In this document: piece after piece, positions 62,408-64,000 of the stretch
Numbering within the stretch: the stretch's first letter is position 1
Layout: the number at the start of each line of letters is the position of its first letter
DNA from: Lactobacillus xylocopicola
Lineage (GTDB): Bacteria; Bacillota; Bacilli; Lactobacillales; Lactobacillaceae
DNA length: 64,000 nt
NCBI RefSeq assembly: GCF_033096005.1
Contig: NZ_AP026803.1
Coordinates: 1,420,001 to 1,484,000 of the forward strand
Direction: 5' to 3'
The notes under the pieces: model-generated
What the model saw: the letters and a program-made list of their open reading frames with translations, nothing else
Databases searched by the model: none
What the model was told of the DNA's origin: nothing
Made by a program: the position numbers and the translations under genes

Positions 62408-63637
62408 TCACTTAAACAACTTAATCCGTCCCCGCAACTTGGCATGTAGCGGCAGTAGCAGCAAAACCATCAAGAAAATGCCGGCCGCGGCAATAATGAA
62501 GAAGGGAATGTAGCCCGCCCGGTCAATGACCAAGCCGCCAAACAAGGGACCAAAGGCCTGACCAATACCTCGGGCCACGTTAATCTCGCCCTGGTACTTG
62601 CCCTTACTGCTGAGCGGTGACAGATCATTAATGTAGGCCGGCACGGCCGGAAAGGCAGTCGCTTCTCCCAAAGTTAAGATCACCATTGATAGTGCAAAGT
62701 GCCCAAAGTCACGCGCAAAAATCAGCGTGGCAAAGGAGATAGCAAACATTGAAGTCCCAAAAATAATCTGCTGGAACAAGTTTTTAAAGACATGCGGAAA
62801 GCGGGCCAGTAATACCTGAATAATTACAATAATTGCCCCGTTGAGGGTCCATAGCAGGCTGTACATGTGGAATGGAATGCCGAGCGAGACCATATAGACT
62901 GAGAGGTTAGATTCCCAATTCATGTACATCAGCCACGTTACTGCCAATGAGATTAAGAAGCCCACCATTAGCATTGCATTGTACTTAGGCATCGGCTCAG
63001 CCTTTCGTTTCTCGCCGGTATCCATTTTCTTGGCAGCCTGCCGACGTTTGTGAAAGCCACTAATTGGCCGATAATGAATCGCCGCATTAATGCAGGCAAT
63101 AGCAAAAAGACTAGCGGCTAACAAGAATAGAAACTCAATGGAAAAGTCATACAAGTAGCCCACCAAGAGTGTCCCAGTAACAGTGCCGACGTTTTGAGCA
63201 AAGTAAATCAGGTTGAACACATAGCGCCCGGGATGCTTACGCAAACTGGTAGCAATTGAGTTAATCATCGTTGCATCCCAGCCATCAAGAAAGCCGGTAA
63301 TAACTAACCAAATCCAGTATTGCGGCCAGCCATGGAAAAAGGCCATAAAAAATAAGACCAGGGCATTAAGGCCAAGGCCCGCAACTATTAGCGGATATGG
63401 GTTGCAGCGGTCATAGAAGCGCCCAGCCGCAAGGGACCCCAACACATTGCTGGCACAGTTGCAAAATAGCACAATCCCAATAACCGAAAGACTGATATGC
63501 AACTGCTTGTTAAGGTAAACCGAAGTTAGTGGCCAGACAAAACTGGCCCCAATCCACGTCGCTAGTTCTCCTAGCAGAAGCCAACTTAATTTAACTTCCT
63601 GTTCATTTTCCTTATGAAAACCATGTGTAACTTTCAT
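62408..63637 (-). CDS. MFS transporter
   Basis: A 409-residue carrier with about 12 hydrophobic segments and the MFS loop NVLGSLAAGRFYDRCNPYPL. The N-terminus is cytosolic and charged. It resembles the multidrug/proton MFS group (MdtG-like), but the substrate is unknown. It is a separate unit upstream of pepO on the same strand. Confidence 0.85.
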   Translation of the reverse strand: MKVTHGFHKENEQEVKLSWLLLGELATWIGASFVWPLTSVYLNKQLHISLSVIGIVLFCNCASNVLGSLAAGRFYDRCNPYPLIVAGLGLNALVLFFMAFFHGWPQYWIWLVITGFLDGWDATMINSIATSLRKHPGRYVFNLIYFAQNVGTVTGTLLVGYLYDFSIEFLFLLAASLFAIACINAAIHYRPISGFHKRRQAAKKMDTGEKRKAEPMPKYNAMLMVGFLISLAVTWLMYMNWESNLSVYMVSLGIPFHMYSLLWTLNGAIIVIIQVLLARFPHVFKNLFQQIIFGTSMFAISFATLIFARDFGHFALSMVILTLGEATAFPAVPAYINDLSPLSSKGKYQGEINVARGIGQAFGPLFGGLVIDRAGYIPFFIIAAAGIFLMVLLLLPLHAKLRGRIKLFK

Positions 63638-63779
63638 TTATTCAGTCCTTCCTATAAACTCCAACTACTAGTGTAGCAAGTTGCCCGCAAAAAGAACACC
63701 CCGAGCTACCTGTAAAAAAGCAAAAAAGACAACAGGCAAATAATTGCACCGTCATCTTCTGTGGTTTGGATTCATCCTG

Positions 63780-64000
63780 TTATTCGAAAAATTGCCCTTT
63801 GTTCACCTGAAAGTACTTCTTGTAACGCGCATAGTAGTTATGAAACATATACTTCATGAGTAGCCAGCGCTTGAAGCTATGTTCTTGATCATAAAAGACC
63901 GTTGTACCGTAGCGTCCTTCATGGATTAACTCCTCGGCCGCACGCTTGGCCTCATTGTTAACAGCGTACCGCTTGAAGACCTTCACCGGGATACCCAGCC
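63780..64000 (-). CDS. Unidentified protein, C-terminal part (cut by right edge)
   Basis: The frame is open from the right edge to a stop at 63780, about 73 codons. The visible end reads LGIPVKVFKRYAVNNEAKRA, then EELIHEGRYGTTVFYD and RWLLMKYMFHNYYARYKKYF. A GTG within it is unlikely to be the true start because the frame continues upstream into the edge. The Tyr/Lys/Arg-rich tail recalls some glycosyltransferases, but this is too little to assign. Confidence 0.45.
   Translation of the reverse strand, partial: LGIPVKVFKRYAVNNEAKRAAEELIHEGRYGTTVFYDQEHSFKRWLLMKYMFHNYYARYKKYFQVNKGQFFE

Noticed and set aside
1..64000. CRISPR arrays, tRNA or rRNA genes
   Set aside because: No regularly spaced repeats, no recognisable tRNA T-arm pattern in a cloverleaf context and no rRNA sequence were found on reading either strand.

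Overview
The window reads as a chromosomal segment of a Lactobacillus sensu stricto (delbrueckii/acidophilus-type) bacterium. The main evidence is six genes for secreted proteins carrying lactobacillar S-layer attachment (SLAP) repeats, including two adjacent S-layer-type genes. A helveticin J-type bacteriocin, PepF and PepO peptidases, a LysR-linked set of soluble flavin reductases and an FMN-dependent L-lactate oxidase fit the same group. Species cannot be fixed from sequence reading alone. No rRNA, tRNA, CRISPR array or intact insertion sequence was seen.

Layout. 1-8.4 kb: a drug-efflux MFS gene cut by the left edge, pepF, a DUF2087 protein, an amino-acid ABC importer with an M20 peptidase, and lactate oxidase. 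8.5-12.3 kb: a zinc/manganese-type ABC operon with a SLAP-anchored cell-wall amidase inserted between its binding protein and ATPase. 12.3-16.3 kb: lytSR-lrgAB. 16.4-21.6 kb: fruRKA and a threonine/serine exporter. 21.6-28.8 kb: an AT-richer accessory stretch with a decayed gene, a SLAP protein, a helveticin J-like bacteriocin, a hidden Fst-type type I toxin-antitoxin locus, a resolvase relic, hicAB, a nuclease relic, a bacteriocin immunity protein and small membrane or secreted proteins. 28.8-38.2 kb: four FAD reductases (two with covalent-FMN domains), an MFS carrier and a LysR regulator. 38.2-45.2 kb: asparaginase, a TetR plus divergent LepA-like GTPase operon, gpmA, a lipoprotein, a Gfo/Idh/MocA oxidoreductase and a small membrane protein. 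45.2-54.0 kb: a cell-surface and competence island with SLAP amidase, SLAP glucosaminidase, ComX-like sigma factor, ComK-like regulator, two S-layer genes, DUF2922 and DUF1659. 54.2-64.0 kb: a membrane-anchored TPR-like protein, a small acidic protein, kup, lactate permease, a small membrane protein, pepO, an MFS carrier and a gene cut by the right edge.

How it fits together. Many genes serve the envelope: S-layer subunits, SLAP-tethered hydrolases, and LrgAB/LytSR control of autolysis. A 13-bp palindrome occurs twice upstream of the metal/amidase operon and once upstream of the SLAP glucosaminidase, suggesting shared control of metal uptake and wall turnover. The two S-layer genes are separated by only a terminator hairpin running straight into the second gene's ribosome-binding site, so the second gene probably depends on read-through. 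The competence regulators lie between the wall hydrolases and the S-layer genes, and the ComX-like gene has catabolite-control-type sites upstream. The lactate oxidase and permease, the fructose PTS and the flavin reductases point to flexible redox and carbon metabolism.
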